Source: a virus
IMG/VR virus record: IMGVR_UViG_3300042922_000505
Coordinates: 1-42,112 of that record
Direction: 5' to 3' (one strand)
DNA: 42,112 nucleotides
Shown here: piece after piece, positions 1 through 7,884 of the stretch
Layout: each line of letters opens with the position of its first letter
Numbering within the stretch: the first letter of the stretch is position 1
The notes under the pieces: model-generated
The model's input: the letters and a program-made list of their open reading frames with translations, nothing else
What the model was told of the DNA's origin: nothing
Databases searched by the model: none
Translations under genes and position numbers: made by a program

Positions 1-127
1 GCTATCATTGAATCTATAACTCCTATAGCAAAGCCTAAAAACAATCTTTTAACTGTTCCAATTGGATCATTAAAAGCATTCAATAAGAACTCTAAAAATG
101 GAGCAACCGCATTATGTGCAAATACAA
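1..127. repeat. Circularisation overlap, left copy
   Basis: Bases 1-127 are identical to 41986-42112. A length of exactly 127 is a common assembler k-mer size, so this is best read as a circular contig written linearly and not as a biological terminal repeat. The tape measure gene runs through the junction in frame. Confidence 0.95.
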
Positions 128-1547
128 AAACATTGTAAATCGCTGCTCCTAACGCCCAAAATGCACCCGCAATCAATCCCGTAGCACTAAATGATGTTCC
201 AGCATATTTATTAATTACTGCTATGGCTAAATAAAAAATTGCTACTAGAGCTATTATACCTAAGACTATCCAAGTTATAGGACATGCTAAAAGTGCTGCG
301 TTTAAGCCAACTTGTGCACCTGTGGCGGTTGTTGTTGCAGCTGCTTCAAAAAGAGTAGCACCAGCATGCATTTCAGCGTTTGCGGTTGTAATAGCTTCTA
401 ATGTACCAGTTATTGCTAATATAGCATTGCAAATAGATGTAGCTATATTAAACGCCACTATTGCTCCAACAATGCCTAATATAATAGGTTCTATCATTCC
501 CCAGTTATTTTGAAAAAATACTGCTACGTTTGAAATTGTGTTTATTAGATTTAATGCCACTATAGATATTGTAGAAAATCCATTAACCATCATATTAACA
601 AAATTCATAGCATTAGGGTTATTTGCGATTTCATTTATTTTTAATAAAACTGGTTGAAATGCCATCAAGGCTTGGTTTTTCATATTAGTCCATATTTCTC
701 CGGTAGTCTTAGGCATTTTAGCAAATCTCGCTTCTGTATCGGCAGCAGTAGCAAATAAAGCTTTCTTAATAATATCGGCTGTTATTTCTCCTTTAGAGGA
801 CATTTGCCTTAAATCCCCCATACTCTTTCCTGTATATGTTGCAATAGCTTGAGCTAACAACGGAGCGTTTTCCATTATAGAGTGGAATTCATCTCCTTGT
901 AATCTACCGCTTGCCATGGATTGACTTAATTGATACATACCGGCAGTTTGTTCTTCAAGGCTTGCGCCACCTATCTTAAATTGCTTATTCAATTGTTCAA
1001 CAAAAGCAATCATTTCATCATTATTTGAAAAAGCACTTTTCGCAAGTGTTCCCATTCTTGCTACAACTGCTGCAGTATCCGTATAGGTTGCCCTAGCTCT
1101 TTGCGCGCTTTGATATATTGCAGTTTGCAATTGGTCTGTTGTTCTTAATCCATCATTTATTAAATTAAGTCTCGCTTGAGTTTGGACTAATTGGTCAGAA
1201 GTCTTAAATATATCTCCGAGAGTTTTAAATGTAGCATATACAGCCACAGCATTTCTTAATTTAGTTGCCAATCCATCAGCGGAATTACCGCCTTGAATTA
1301 ATTTATTATTAAAATTTTCTTGACCGTTGCTATTGTTTCTAATATTTTGCTCAATTTGAGAAAATGAAGCTTCTGCACCAGATAATTGCTGTCTTGCTGC
1401 TTGTAAACTAGCTGTATCTATAGAATGGCTTGAAGTTGATTGCATACTTTCAAAACTGCTTATACACATGTTTAGAGCGCTTGTTATTCCATTAATTACA
1501 GGCGACATGTTATCATACATTTGCACCGAACTGCTTATAGTTGCCAT
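1..1547 (-). CDS. Tail tape measure protein, N-terminal 515 residues (continues at 41985-41322)
   Basis: Sets tail length and occupies the tail lumen before DNA ejection. The ATG at 1547 follows a GGAGGTATATC ribosome site. The frame stays open to base 1 and resumes without a shift at 41985, ending at 41322, so the whole protein is 736 residues. Around residues 214-260 lies the typical tape-measure motif (G.LQGDEF..I.ENAP..A, then a Ser-Lys-Gly-Glu-Ile segment). Residues near 340-475 hold strongly hydrophobic helices, as expected for a protein inserted in the host membrane during DNA entry. At 736 residues it is short for a contractile phage, suggesting a fairly short tail. The upstream tail chaperones are separated from it by the moron at 1610-2407. 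It overlaps the downstream LysM gene by 11 bases. Confidence 0.93.
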   Translation of the reverse strand, partial: MATISSSVQMYDNMSPVINGITSALNMCISSFESMQSTSSHSIDTASLQAARQQLSGAEASFSQIEQNIRNNSNGQENFNNKLIQGGNSADGLATKLRNAVAVYATFKTLGDIFKTSDQLVQTQARLNLINDGLRTTDQLQTAIYQSAQRARATYTDTAAVVARMGTLAKSAFSNNDEMIAFVEQLNKQFKIGGASLEEQTAGMYQLSQSMASGRLQGDEFHSIMENAPLLAQAIATYTGKSMGDLRQMSSKGEITADIIKKALFATAADTEARFAKMPKTTGEIWTNMKNQALMAFQPVLLKINEIANNPNAMNFVNMMVNGFSTISIVALNLINTISNVAVFFQNNWGMIEPIILGIVGAIVAFNIATSICNAILAITGTLEAITTANAEMHAGATLFEAAATTTATGAQVGLNAALLACPITWIVLGIIALVAIFYLAIAVINKYAGTSFSATGLIAGAFWALGAAIYNVFVFAHNAVAPFLEFLLNAFNDPIGTVKRLFLGFAIGVIDSMI

Positions 1548-1571
1548 GATATACCTCCTTTCCAAGGAAAT

Positions 1572-1599
1572 AAAAAAGCACTTACTAAGTAAGCACTTT
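1572..1599 (-). terminator. Rho-independent terminator after the zinc-ribbon moron
   Basis: On the minus strand this forms a 12-bp stem containing two G-U wobbles, followed by six T. The wobbles become A-C mismatches on the plus strand, so it works in the minus direction. It lies between the moron stop (1610) and the tape measure start (1547), inside the tail operon. Confidence 0.75.
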
Positions 1600-1609
1600 A
1601 AAATATATA

Positions 1610-2407
1610 CTATTTATTTAAATATTCTTTTCCATCAATTATTAAAGATGTAATTGTCTTTTGATCTGGTGCTAAGGTTATTTGAAAATCTCCTCTTAAT
1701 TTAGCTCCAAACACATTTTGTGAATCAACATATGATTGAATTATTATTTTTTCTTTATCTTTATAGAATTTCCATTCTGTTATATTAGGAAAATCCGCTG
1801 TTGATGGAGATTTTAAAGCATCTTTTATAACTTTTTCGCTGTTTATTTGTAAATTAGTTTCTTCATCCAATGTTAAAGTAAAATCAGAAAGTTTTGATAC
1901 TACTTCATTATTATCATATAAAGGTTTATCTGCATATCTAATAGCATAAACCGAGTTGTCATTTCTTAAATACATTATAATATTTTTTATATCCCCTGAT
2001 GTTATTCTATAGCCTTTTTCATTTTGTCCAAATGCATTATCAAGGCTTTCATCATGCTCAATTTTTTTTGCATCAATATCACATTTTTTTAAAATATCAT
2101 TAATTTCTGTAGAATTATCTTTATTTAGTTTAGTAGCTTGCATTATTAAACTTATATCTTTTGGGGCTTTTGCATAATCTGGTGCTAAAAATGTTCCCAT
2201 AAAAATAGCCAATCCTATAGGTATAAATAATATTAATAAAATAGTTATTAAACATCCTTTTTTGCTTTTGGGTTTCTTAAAATTTTGAATATCAATTTTA
2301 TTTATTCCATTTTTTAAGTTTATATTATTTAATTCTTGACCACAATTATCACAAAATTTAGCATTATCATTTAATTTTTTTCCGCATTTAGCACAAAATT
2401 TTTCCAT
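1610..2407 (-). CDS. Zinc-ribbon, single-TM membrane protein (moron inserted in the tail operon)
   Basis: 265 residues. The N-terminus is a double CxxC zinc ribbon (Cys at about 5, 8, 19 and 22), then a Lys-rich linker, one hydrophobic membrane helix (about residues 53-74), and a polar C-terminal domain of about 190 residues probably outside the membrane. Zinc-ribbon plus TM proteins of this layout are common in Firmicutes but mostly uncharacterised. It sits between tail chaperones and tape measure, where no virion gene is expected, with its own -10 box upstream (2437-2442), a good GGGGG ribosome site and its own terminator. This suggests a lysogenic-conversion cargo gene, perhaps superinfection exclusion or envelope sensing. 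The function is not known from sequence. Confidence 0.7.
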   Translation of the reverse strand: MEKFCAKCGKKLNDNAKFCDNCGQELNNINLKNGINKIDIQNFKKPKSKKGCLITILLILFIPIGLAIFMGTFLAPDYAKAPKDISLIMQATKLNKDNSTEINDILKKCDIDAKKIEHDESLDNAFGQNEKGYRITSGDIKNIIMYLRNDNSVYAIRYADKPLYDNNEVVSKLSDFTLTLDEETNLQINSEKVIKDALKSPSTADFPNITEWKFYKDKEKIIIQSYVDSQNVFGAKLRGDFQITLAPDQKTITSLIIDGKEYLNK

Positions 2408-2436
2408 GAAAATATCCCCCTAGAGTTTTTGCTATA

Positions 2437-2466
2437 ATTATACATTAAATTAGAATTATTTTCTAT
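2437..2466 (-). promoter_or_regulatory. Putative moron promoter
   Basis: A consensus TATAAT (minus strand, plus bases 2437-2442) directly preceded by TG lies about 30 bases before the moron start, in the 55-base gap after the chaperone frameshift product. No convincing -35 box is seen, so activity would depend on the extended -10. Confidence 0.45.
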
Positions 2467-2654
2467 CTTTTAGTTTTACTTTCAATTTCTTTTTGTCTTT
2501 TCTTATCTGCTTCCATTTTGACATCTATACTTGCAATAACAAAAGCTTTTTCCTCATCAGATAAAGAATCAAATGTACTAGGCAATATATGAAGCTTTTG
2601 GAGACAATAATGAGCGTAAGTCGCTTCTGGATCATCTCCATTTATTAGTTTTTT
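2463..2654 (-). CDS. Tail assembly chaperone -1 frameshift extension (T-like)
   Basis: In the -1 frame the chaperone reading continues for 61 codons past the slippery site and stops at TAG 2463-2465. There is no ATG, GTG or TTG start with a ribosome site at its head, so it can only be made as a fusion of about 220 residues. The extension has an Asp-Glu-Glu-Lys core and a Lys/Arg-rich end, like lambda T-type extensions that contact the tail tube. The equivalent product pair (gpG and gpG-T) is widely conserved in long-tailed phages. Confidence 0.8.
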   Translation of the reverse strand, partial: KKLINGDDPEATYAHYCLQKLHILPSTFDSLSDEEKAFVIASIDVKMEADKKRQKEIESKTKR

Positions 2655-3124
2655 GCTTCATTTACCTTATCTTGTAGACCAATATCAAAACCATTAATTT
2701 CTTGTATTTTATTAAGTAAATTTTGATATTCTCCATCTTTTAGCATAGTTTGAATAAGATTTTCAGCACCTACAACACTGTAACTATCCTGTAGATCTGC
2801 ATTATTTAAATCCGGATATTGCACACACGCTACTGCTAATTTGCATAAATAAGAATCAAAATCCGTTTCTGGAACAACAATATTTTTATTTACTGGTGAA
2901 GGTACTCTTTTAGTGCAGCTCTTTTTAATATCTTTAGATTGTTTGCTGGTTATAGGAGCCAACTCCCATTCTACAGGCTCAGTTTTTTGCTGATTTGTTA
3001 CATTGTCTATTACTGGATTACCTGCATCATCCTCTACAGGCTTTAAAAATCTTTCACTAACTGCAAACTTAGTAACTTCCTCTTTTACTGCATTTCCTGC
3101 TAAAAAATAACTTAATTCTGACAT
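2645..3124 (-). CDS. Tail assembly chaperone (XkdN/gpG-like)
   Basis: 159 residues, between the tail tube and tape measure, the standard position of the XkdN-type chaperone that coats the tape measure during tail assembly. It is an acidic protein without membrane segments. The zero frame ends in two consecutive TAA codons directly after an AAAAAAC heptamer, which allows some ribosomes to shift -1 into the downstream frame. The 80-residue gene upstream ends one base before this start, so the two are translationally coupled. Confidence 0.85.
   Translation of the reverse strand: MSELSYFLAGNAVKEEVTKFAVSERFLKPVEDDAGNPVIDNVTNQQKTEPVEWELAPITSKQSKDIKKSCTKRVPSPVNKNIVVPETDFDSYLCKLAVACVQYPDLNNADLQDSYSVVGAENLIQTMLKDGEYQNLLNKIQEINGFDIGLQDKVNEAKN
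2648..2654 (-). promoter_or_regulatory. -1 ribosomal frameshift slippery heptamer
   Basis: The minus strand reads A AAA AAC in the zero frame, a canonical X XXY YYZ heptamer, followed at once by TAA TAA. A -1 slip reads AAA AAA and enters the 61-codon extension. Confidence 0.8.
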
Positions 3125-3125
3125 A

Positions 3126-3368
3126 TTAATTTTCCACCTTTCTTGTTGGGTAATAAATAATTTTATTTTCTAATGTTATAACGTCATTTCCTTGTATAAC
3201 TACTTTAAGTTCAACGCCTTGGCAATTTTCAGCCATACCAGCCGCTAATTCTTCTGAGTGATCCTTTATATAATCACCTATACATTCATAAGCTGATTTC
3301 ATTTGCTCTTTTACTGTTTTACAATCATTAAAATCACATAGAGAAATAGTTTCATTAACATTAAACAT
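3126..3368 (-). CDS. Small hypothetical tail-region protein
   Basis: 80 residues, located between tail tube and chaperone. Not recognised. It has an acidic, helix-prone middle and a beta-rich C-terminal part (V.LKVVIQG.DVITLENK). It follows a 59-base gap containing a small hairpin and is coupled to the chaperone gene. Position suggests a tail assembly accessory, but this is inference only. Confidence 0.7.
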   Translation of the reverse strand: MFNVNETISLCDFNDCKTVKEQMKSAYECIGDYIKDHSEELAAGMAENCQGVELKVVIQGNDVITLENKIIYYPTRKVEN

Positions 3369-3401
3369 ATCAATCTATCCTTTCATGTTTAAATTAGAAT
3401 A

Positions 3402-3422
3402 AGGGCACCATCAAAGTACCCT
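3402..3422 (-). terminator. Weak hairpin after the tail tube gene
   Basis: Arms 3402-3408 and 3416-3422 pair over 7 bp (one G-U) in minus-strand RNA, with only a poor T-run after. It could reduce readthrough from the abundant sheath/tube mRNA or stabilise its 3' end. Terminator strength is uncertain. Confidence 0.4.
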
Positions 3423-3427
3423 ATAGG

Positions 3428-3901
3428 TTATACCATACCATCTAACAAGCTAAATTCTTCCGGCATATCAAAATCGTCAAATGTTCCTGAGATATCTTCC
3501 TCTAGAGAATCAGCTGTTGCATCTAGAAAAGCAATTGTTCCGCCATCTAAATTACATTTCTTTAAAATTGTTGTCTGACTTCCTACACTAGAAGCTGGAT
3601 CCTCGTTTGTGACTTGAGCTGTAAAATAACTATCTACTCCAGAATTTTTATAAGCAAGCAACATTCTTCTTAATATAGATTGATTGTAATATGCTGTGCC
3701 TGTAAATGTTCCTTCCCAGCTGCTTGATTTGTTTCCTTTTCCTGTTTGGCCCAATAAAGCAACTTTAACTTTATTTTTCTTAATTTCTGCTTTAAATTTT
3801 GTTATTTGCATAAATTGATATCTAGTTCCGTCTATAGTTATATAACACTCTGCAAGACTACCACTAATAGCATCTTGAGCGTTCATAATTGTATTTGCCA
3901 T
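3428..3901 (-). CDS. Tail tube protein (XkdM-like)
   Basis: 157 residues, the usual size of the inner tube protein of PBSX-like contractile tails. Directly downstream of the sheath gene, as always in this family. The N-terminal third carries the typical I.G..Y.F.Q.TKF.AEIKK.K..V..LG.....K...W.GTFTGTAYYN pattern of beta-rich tube subunits; the C-terminal half is acidic (DATADSLEEDISGTF). It would stack as hexamers inside the sheath. A hairpin follows the gene. Confidence 0.9.
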   Translation of the reverse strand: MANTIMNAQDAISGSLAECYITIDGTRYQFMQITKFKAEIKKNKVKVALLGQTGKGNKSSSWEGTFTGTAYYNQSILRRMLLAYKNSGVDSYFTAQVTNEDPASSVGSQTTILKKCNLDGGTIAFLDATADSLEEDISGTFDDFDMPEEFSLLDGMV

Positions 3902-3918
3902 ATCTTACACTCTCCTTC

Positions 3919-5232
3919 CTACGCAACTACTACAGTCATATATAATTTTTCCATTGCATTAGTAACTTCGATTTCTTGAGTAATAACAACACTATCTTTT
4001 GCATCTCCTGGACCTACTGTTACATTTTTAGAATCAAAGTTTTCTATAGCTCTTATTGTTTGTAAATCATTTGCCATATCGACAATATCGCTCCACAGCG
4101 AAAGCCTTCCAGCTTTATCATTTGGAATTTGCCCTAAATACTTAGTATTAAACAATGCTGCTTCATCATTACCAATTTGGTCAAGAACTCTAATAGTTTG
4201 ATTCTTAGCAAAATCTTTGCTCTTTTCCTCAGTAAAAGATGTTAATGTATTTATATCAGTTAAAACCCTGACATCAGAGCCAACTTTATGGAACATTAAC
4301 TTTCCAGCTTGAATACCTGCAGCTAATTCACTTTGCTTATAATTAGTATCAACAATATATTCGCCATCATATTTCTTATTTGTACAACTTTTATTTACTG
4401 CACATGCTGCCTCAGCACCTACTAACCAATAGATTAATTCACTTCCAATGGCTCCTGAATCTGTAACAGTATTTTCAAGAGATATGATTCCCTCATAATC
4501 TGCTGATTCTGTTTGATATACAATAGTTTGGAATTTAACGCCTACTTGATCTCTCATTCTTTGAGTGAATGCAATAAATAAAGATATAACCGTACTACTG
4601 GTTGATAAGCAACCAAGAGCATTGAAGCTATAACTTTCTATTTTATCCAAGAATGCCTGATATTCTGTTCCTGTAACTGCACTACCATTTGAACCGCCTG
4701 TAAGCGCTGTGCCTGCTGTAGTAGCTAATGTGGCATTTGTTTTAAAATCCACAAAATCATTGCTTGCTAATCCTGTAGCTGTTGCTACTGTTTGAGTATC
4801 CATAACAATATTATCTAATAATGTGCTTACATCAAATTTTGTGTTATCATCTGCATTTGCAGCAATAACAATCTTTATATCATTACCTCTAGCACCTTTA
4901 TACTTAGCGCTTGCAAAAGTATTTTGTGCTTTGACTCCAGTATTCATTAATTTATAAAAGTAACCTGTTTGTAAGTTCTTAAATAAATCTCTTATACCTT
5001 TCATTTCATCAGATGTGTAATTGTATCCAAATGTTTTAAGACAATCATCTTGAATTGATTCTATATCAACTGTAAAAATTTGATCATCTGGGCCCCAATC
5101 AAGCTCAATTGCAAATGCTCCATATCCTCTATCGGAAAGAGCTATGTTGGAATTTGCAGCGCTTACAAAATTAATATAAGCACCTGGAATAACTTTATTT
5201 TGACTTGTGAAAGTTCCTCCACCTAACGCCAT
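3919..5232 (-). CDS. Tail sheath protein (XkdK-like)
   Basis: 437 residues. The N-terminus (ALGGGTFTSQNKVIPGAYINF) is the usual sheath start, followed by a long variable beta domain and a C-terminal domain with the conserved R..N...D.....E sheath pattern ending in an exposed beta strand (TNAMEKLYMTVVVA). Contracts to drive the tube into the cell. Its presence defines a myovirus-type virion. The ATG overlaps the stop of the preceding 83-residue gene by one base. Confidence 0.95.
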   Translation of the reverse strand: MALGGGTFTSQNKVIPGAYINFVSAANSNIALSDRGYGAFAIELDWGPDDQIFTVDIESIQDDCLKTFGYNYTSDEMKGIRDLFKNLQTGYFYKLMNTGVKAQNTFASAKYKGARGNDIKIVIAANADDNTKFDVSTLLDNIVMDTQTVATATGLASNDFVDFKTNATLATTAGTALTGGSNGSAVTGTEYQAFLDKIESYSFNALGCLSTSSTVISLFIAFTQRMRDQVGVKFQTIVYQTESADYEGIISLENTVTDSGAIGSELIYWLVGAEAACAVNKSCTNKKYDGEYIVDTNYKQSELAAGIQAGKLMFHKVGSDVRVLTDINTLTSFTEEKSKDFAKNQTIRVLDQIGNDEAALFNTKYLGQIPNDKAGRLSLWSDIVDMANDLQTIRAIENFDSKNVTVGPGDAKDSVVITQEIEVTNAMEKLYMTVVVA

Positions 5233-5483
5233 TACTTAACATCTCCTTTCAAAAAATTATCTAATATTTTATCCACATCCTGTAGAGAGTAAGTCTTATC
5301 TTTATCAAGAAATGCATTAATTAAATCTACATGATGCATATACTTTTTACTTTTTAGAATCTGTTCCTTTGTGAATGTTACAACTACATTTGAATTAGTT
5401 TGAGATACGGTCGTATTATTTGAACTTGTAGTATCATCAATCACTTGAGCTGTTTCATTTGTTTGTTCTGTTGTTTCTGCCAT
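5232..5483 (-). CDS. Small Thr/Asn/Ser-rich hypothetical protein before the sheath
   Basis: 83 residues. The first 35 residues are low-complexity (Thr, Asn, Gln, Ser). The rest is a basic helical segment (FTKEQILKSKKY...DLINAFLDKDKTYSLQ). Not recognised; small proteins at this position in PBSX-like clusters (XkdJ position) are uncharacterised. Stop and sheath ATG overlap, so the two are coupled. Confidence 0.75.
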   Translation of the reverse strand: MAETTEQTNETAQVIDDTTSSNNTTVSQTNSNVVVTFTKEQILKSKKYMHHVDLINAFLDKDKTYSLQDVDKILDNFLKGDVK

Positions 5484-5497
5484 AATATCACCTCATT

Positions 5498-5947
5498 TTA
5501 GGTTATATTGATATTTGAACTCATTTGTCCCATTGGATCAGCTTGAGTAATATCATATTTAGTTTTTAAATTGTAATCTACATAGAAATGCAATACGCTA
5601 TCTATGGTTTCATTGCTTATGTTTATGCCCCTAACAAATTTAGAATCAACAGTAATTTGTTTCATAATAGCAGTTAGAATAGTAGCCACATTATCGCATT
5701 CTTCATTTTTCTTAAATATTCCATCTACAGGCTCATTGCTAGGAAAGTATTGAATATCCCAAGAGCTTTTAAAATCGTAGCTATTTCCTACAATTTGCTT
5801 TTCACTTGAGGTTAATTTAGTAATAAAAAAACAAGGTTCATCAAAACCCTGTTCTATACTTTCTGAATATATTTCATATTCTATATCGCCTATATTAAAT
5901 TCAGCATCTATAGCTTGACTAATTCCTGTTTTAATTTTATTTACCAT
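5498..5947 (-). CDS. Tail terminator family protein
   Basis: 149 residues. Size, position between the gp10-like neck protein and the sheath, and the pattern of a helical start (KTGISQAIDAEF) then beta strands (DEPCFFITKL, SWDIQYFPS) match the phage tail terminator/completion family. It caps the tail at the head-proximal end and stops tube growth. The start overlaps the end of the gp10-like gene by 11 bases. Confidence 0.7.
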   Translation of the reverse strand: MVNKIKTGISQAIDAEFNIGDIEYEIYSESIEQGFDEPCFFITKLTSSEKQIVGNSYDFKSSWDIQYFPSNEPVDGIFKKNEECDNVATILTAIMKQITVDSKFVRGINISNETIDSVLHFYVDYNLKTKYDITQADPMGQMSSNINIT

Positions 5948-6374
5948 TCATACACCACTCCAAATATTCTGTTATTCTTTTTTGTATTATTTTAGGCATT
6001 TGATTATTAATTTCTTTTTCAGAAATGGTCATCATAAATCTGCCTCTAACCCATCCTTTATGATTAGCCGTTCTATGGCCATATTCAACGTAAATAGCAT
6101 ATTCTGTAGGGTTTATTATTTCTATTTGATACATATTTCCTATGTGTTGTATTTCCCCAATAGTCCAACCTCTTCTTAAAGTTCCTCCAACTTTTCCACT
6201 ACCTGAGGGATATTGCCCTACAGGAGTACGTTTTACGATTCTTGCAAATAATCTTGAAGCTATTTCATTTGTTAAGTCCATTGCTAAAGTTTGCAAGTCC
6301 TCAGTTTGTAACTGTTGGAATCTATCTCTCATTTTAATAAATTGTGAGAAATCACATTTTCCCCATTTAGCCAT
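5937..6374 (-). CDS. HK97 gp10-like neck/tail-completion protein
   Basis: About 145 residues from the ATG at 6374 (an in-frame ATG at 6386 overlapping the upstream gene is possible; both ribosome sites are weak). Contains the family core: LTNEIASRLFARIVKRTPVG, then a basic G.LRRGW strand, then an E.GH.T...GWV.GRFMM segment. Members sit at the head-tail interface of HK97- and SPP1-like phages. Neighbours are the head closure and tail terminator genes, consistent with that role. Confidence 0.85.
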   Translation of the reverse strand: MAKWGKCDFSQFIKMRDRFQQLQTEDLQTLAMDLTNEIASRLFARIVKRTPVGQYPSGSGKVGGTLRRGWTIGEIQHIGNMYQIEIINPTEYAIYVEYGHRTANHKGWVRGRFMMTISEKEINNQMPKIIQKRITEYLEWCMNGK

Positions 6375-6376
6375 AA

Positions 6377-6793
6377 TTAAGCCCATCCTGTAAATAGCTC
6401 AAGCTCTATTTCTTGATGAACTGAATATAGAGCTGGTTGGCTACTATTTTTATAGGCTATATTAGAGGCATTTTCTAAGTCTACAGTTTTAGATTTTTTA
6501 GCAACAACTATTTTGCTTCCTGCCTTTATCTTTATATCATTAGATATTATTAATAAAGGTGTCTGGCTTACTGTTGTCAGCGTACCTGTAGAAATAGCAT
6601 GATTTACTGTTGTAGAATAGGTTAGATTACAAGCTTGATTTTCCAAAACTGTAACTTCTTTTTTTACTGTTTGTTTAGTAACTGGATCTTTTATACTTTG
6701 ATATTCAACAATATTGCAAGCATCTTCGTAAAATATTTCTAATGCTTTTTTTCGCTGTTGCCTAGCATTTGCTAACATTGAACTTATGTCCAT
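6377..6793 (-). CDS. Head closure/head-tail joining protein (putative)
   Basis: 138 residues, between the connector-like and gp10-like genes, the position of head closure proteins (YqbH/gp16 type). Sequence is beta-rich with a short helical N-terminus (MLANARQQRKKALEIFYED) that resembles this group; I do not recognise a named domain with certainty. The start overlaps the connector gene end by 10 bases. Confidence 0.6.
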   Translation of the reverse strand: MDISSMLANARQQRKKALEIFYEDACNIVEYQSIKDPVTKQTVKKEVTVLENQACNLTYSTTVNHAISTGTLTTVSQTPLLIISNDIKIKAGSKIVVAKKSKTVDLENASNIAYKNSSQPALYSVHQEIELELFTGWA

Positions 6794-7143
6794 TTTATTA
6801 CCCTATAGGTGTTTAATTGCTTTTTATAATCCCTTATAAGACTATCTTTAAGCTCTGCCGCATTACTTCTAAATTGAGTAGTTGTATTGCCTTCTTGAAT
6901 AGAAGATATAGAACCTAGGGCAACAGCTTCACTTCCAAGATTCTCATTTAAATATATGTCTCTTGCCATTCTTATAAATGTAGTAAATAATCCTGTAGGG
7001 ACTTCATCTATGTGACAATGATTGATAATTATTGTTGTCGCATCATCTAATGAAAAATTCAAGATAGTATCTTTGGTTATATCTGTTCTTTCTATACCTA
7101 AAACATCCTTTAGAGTATTTAAACTTTCATTATCTACAGGCAT
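6784..7143 (-). CDS. Head-tail connector/adaptor (gp6/YqbG-like)
   Basis: 119 residues from the ATG at 7143, preferred because GGGTGA lies just upstream; the longer GTG start at 7155 has no ribosome site. All-helical pattern: a short helix, then the tail segment IINHCHIDEVPTGLFTTFI.MARDIY, then a loop ending in a conserved C-terminal helix (AAELKDSLIRDYKKQLNTYR). This is the typical pattern of the 12-mer adaptor ring beneath the portal. Confidence 0.8.
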   Translation of the reverse strand: MPVDNESLNTLKDVLGIERTDITKDTILNFSLDDATTIIINHCHIDEVPTGLFTTFIRMARDIYLNENLGSEAVALGSISSIQEGNTTTQFRSNAAELKDSLIRDYKKQLNTYRVIKWT

Positions 7144-7154
7144 AAAATCACCCA

Positions 7155-7361
7155 CTATTCATTTGGTTTTTCAGCGTCTTGAATTTTCTTTAATATACCA
7201 TCTTGACTTGTACTCTTACCAATATCAATTTCTTTTTCTGTTGCATAAGCTATAAGCTCTTCTACAGTCATATCTTTTAATTGTTTTTCCTCAGTATTAT
7301 TATTTTCATTTCTTTTAGCTTCTTGTTGTCTACGCATTCTATTAAATGCAGCTAGTCCCAT
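7155..7361 (-). CDS. Small protein with HeH/SAP-like domain
   Basis: 68 residues. An Arg/Gln/Asn-rich N-terminus is followed by a small helix-extended-loop-helix like unit (MTVEELIAYATEKEIDIG...ILKKIQDAE), which resembles HeH/LEM/Rho-N modules often seen in small phage head-region proteins. Role in the virion unknown. Follows the possible decoration protein gene by 11 bases. Confidence 0.7.
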   Translation of the reverse strand: MGLAAFNRMRRQQEAKRNENNNTEEKQLKDMTVEELIAYATEKEIDIGKSTSQDGILKKIQDAEKPNE

Positions 7362-7372
7362 AAAAACACCTC

Positions 7373-7837
7373 CTAAGCTATCAAAGTATCAATGCTAGTT
7401 TTATTAGCTATTGTATACCCTAATTTAGTCCCGCCAGTAATAGTTAATGTTTGTGTATCTGCTGCTACCCAAGTCCCTGTATATTCTAAAGTTACAGTTC
7501 CGATGCCTTCTGAAATAGTTACCGTTGTTGCACTGCCAGATATTGCAATCACACCATTAGTTGAGGTTTTTGTTGCAGCTATTGCAAATGTTCCATTTAT
7601 GAAACTACAAACTTCTCCGGCTGCTGTTTTTACTGATACAGTTACTTTCCTGGTATATTTTGCATTGCTTCCACCTATTGCTGCATTCACAGTTGCTGCA
7701 CTGCTTCCAGTTGTTGCTGGAGATAAGACTAGAACCATATCCCCATTTAAAGCTTTTTCCATAGCACCTAAATAATCATAAACATCTTTTAAAGAATGTT
7801 TTAAAGTTTTACTTTTAAATTTATCTATCATGCTCAT
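7373..7837 (-). CDS. Possible capsid decoration/head fibre protein
   Basis: 154 residues from the ATG at 7837, chosen because the AAGGAGG site abuts the upstream in-frame ATG (7846) but is correctly spaced here. An N-terminal helical stretch is followed by about 110 Ala/Thr/Gly/Val-rich residues with a repeated beta pattern (VTVSVKTAAGEV, TVTISEGIGTVTLEYTGTW, TLTITGGT), which looks like an Ig-like or head-fibre domain. It lies just after the major capsid gene and its terminator-like hairpin. A decoration role is inferred. Confidence 0.6.
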   Translation of the reverse strand: MSMIDKFKSKTLKHSLKDVYDYLGAMEKALNGDMVLVLSPATTGSSAATVNAAIGGSNAKYTRKVTVSVKTAAGEVCSFINGTFAIAATKTSTNGVIAISGSATTVTISEGIGTVTLEYTGTWVAADTQTLTITGGTKLGYTIANKTSIDTLIA

Positions 7838-7862
7838 TCTAAACATTCCTCCTTATAAAAAT

Positions 7863-7884
7863 AAGGCAGTTTTAATGCTGCCTT
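7863..7884 (-). terminator. Hairpin/terminator after the major capsid gene
   Basis: A 7-bp perfect stem (arms 7863-7869 and 7878-7884) followed on the minus strand by TATTTTTA. The first arm overlaps the capsid stop codon. Probably partial termination that raises capsid expression over downstream genes. Confidence 0.7.

Noticed and set aside
1-127. Terminal direct repeat as a biological packaging end
   Set aside because: Exactly 127 bases and in the middle of the tape measure reading frame; best explained as an assembly overlap of a circular contig.
322-513. Plus-strand ORF
   Set aside because: Shadow of the tape measure gene on the other strand; no ribosome site, hydrophobic composition mirrors the real frame.
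7392-7775. 127-codon plus-strand ORF
   Set aside because: Complement of the Ala/Thr/Val-rich decoration-like gene, which has a ribosome site and fits operon direction.
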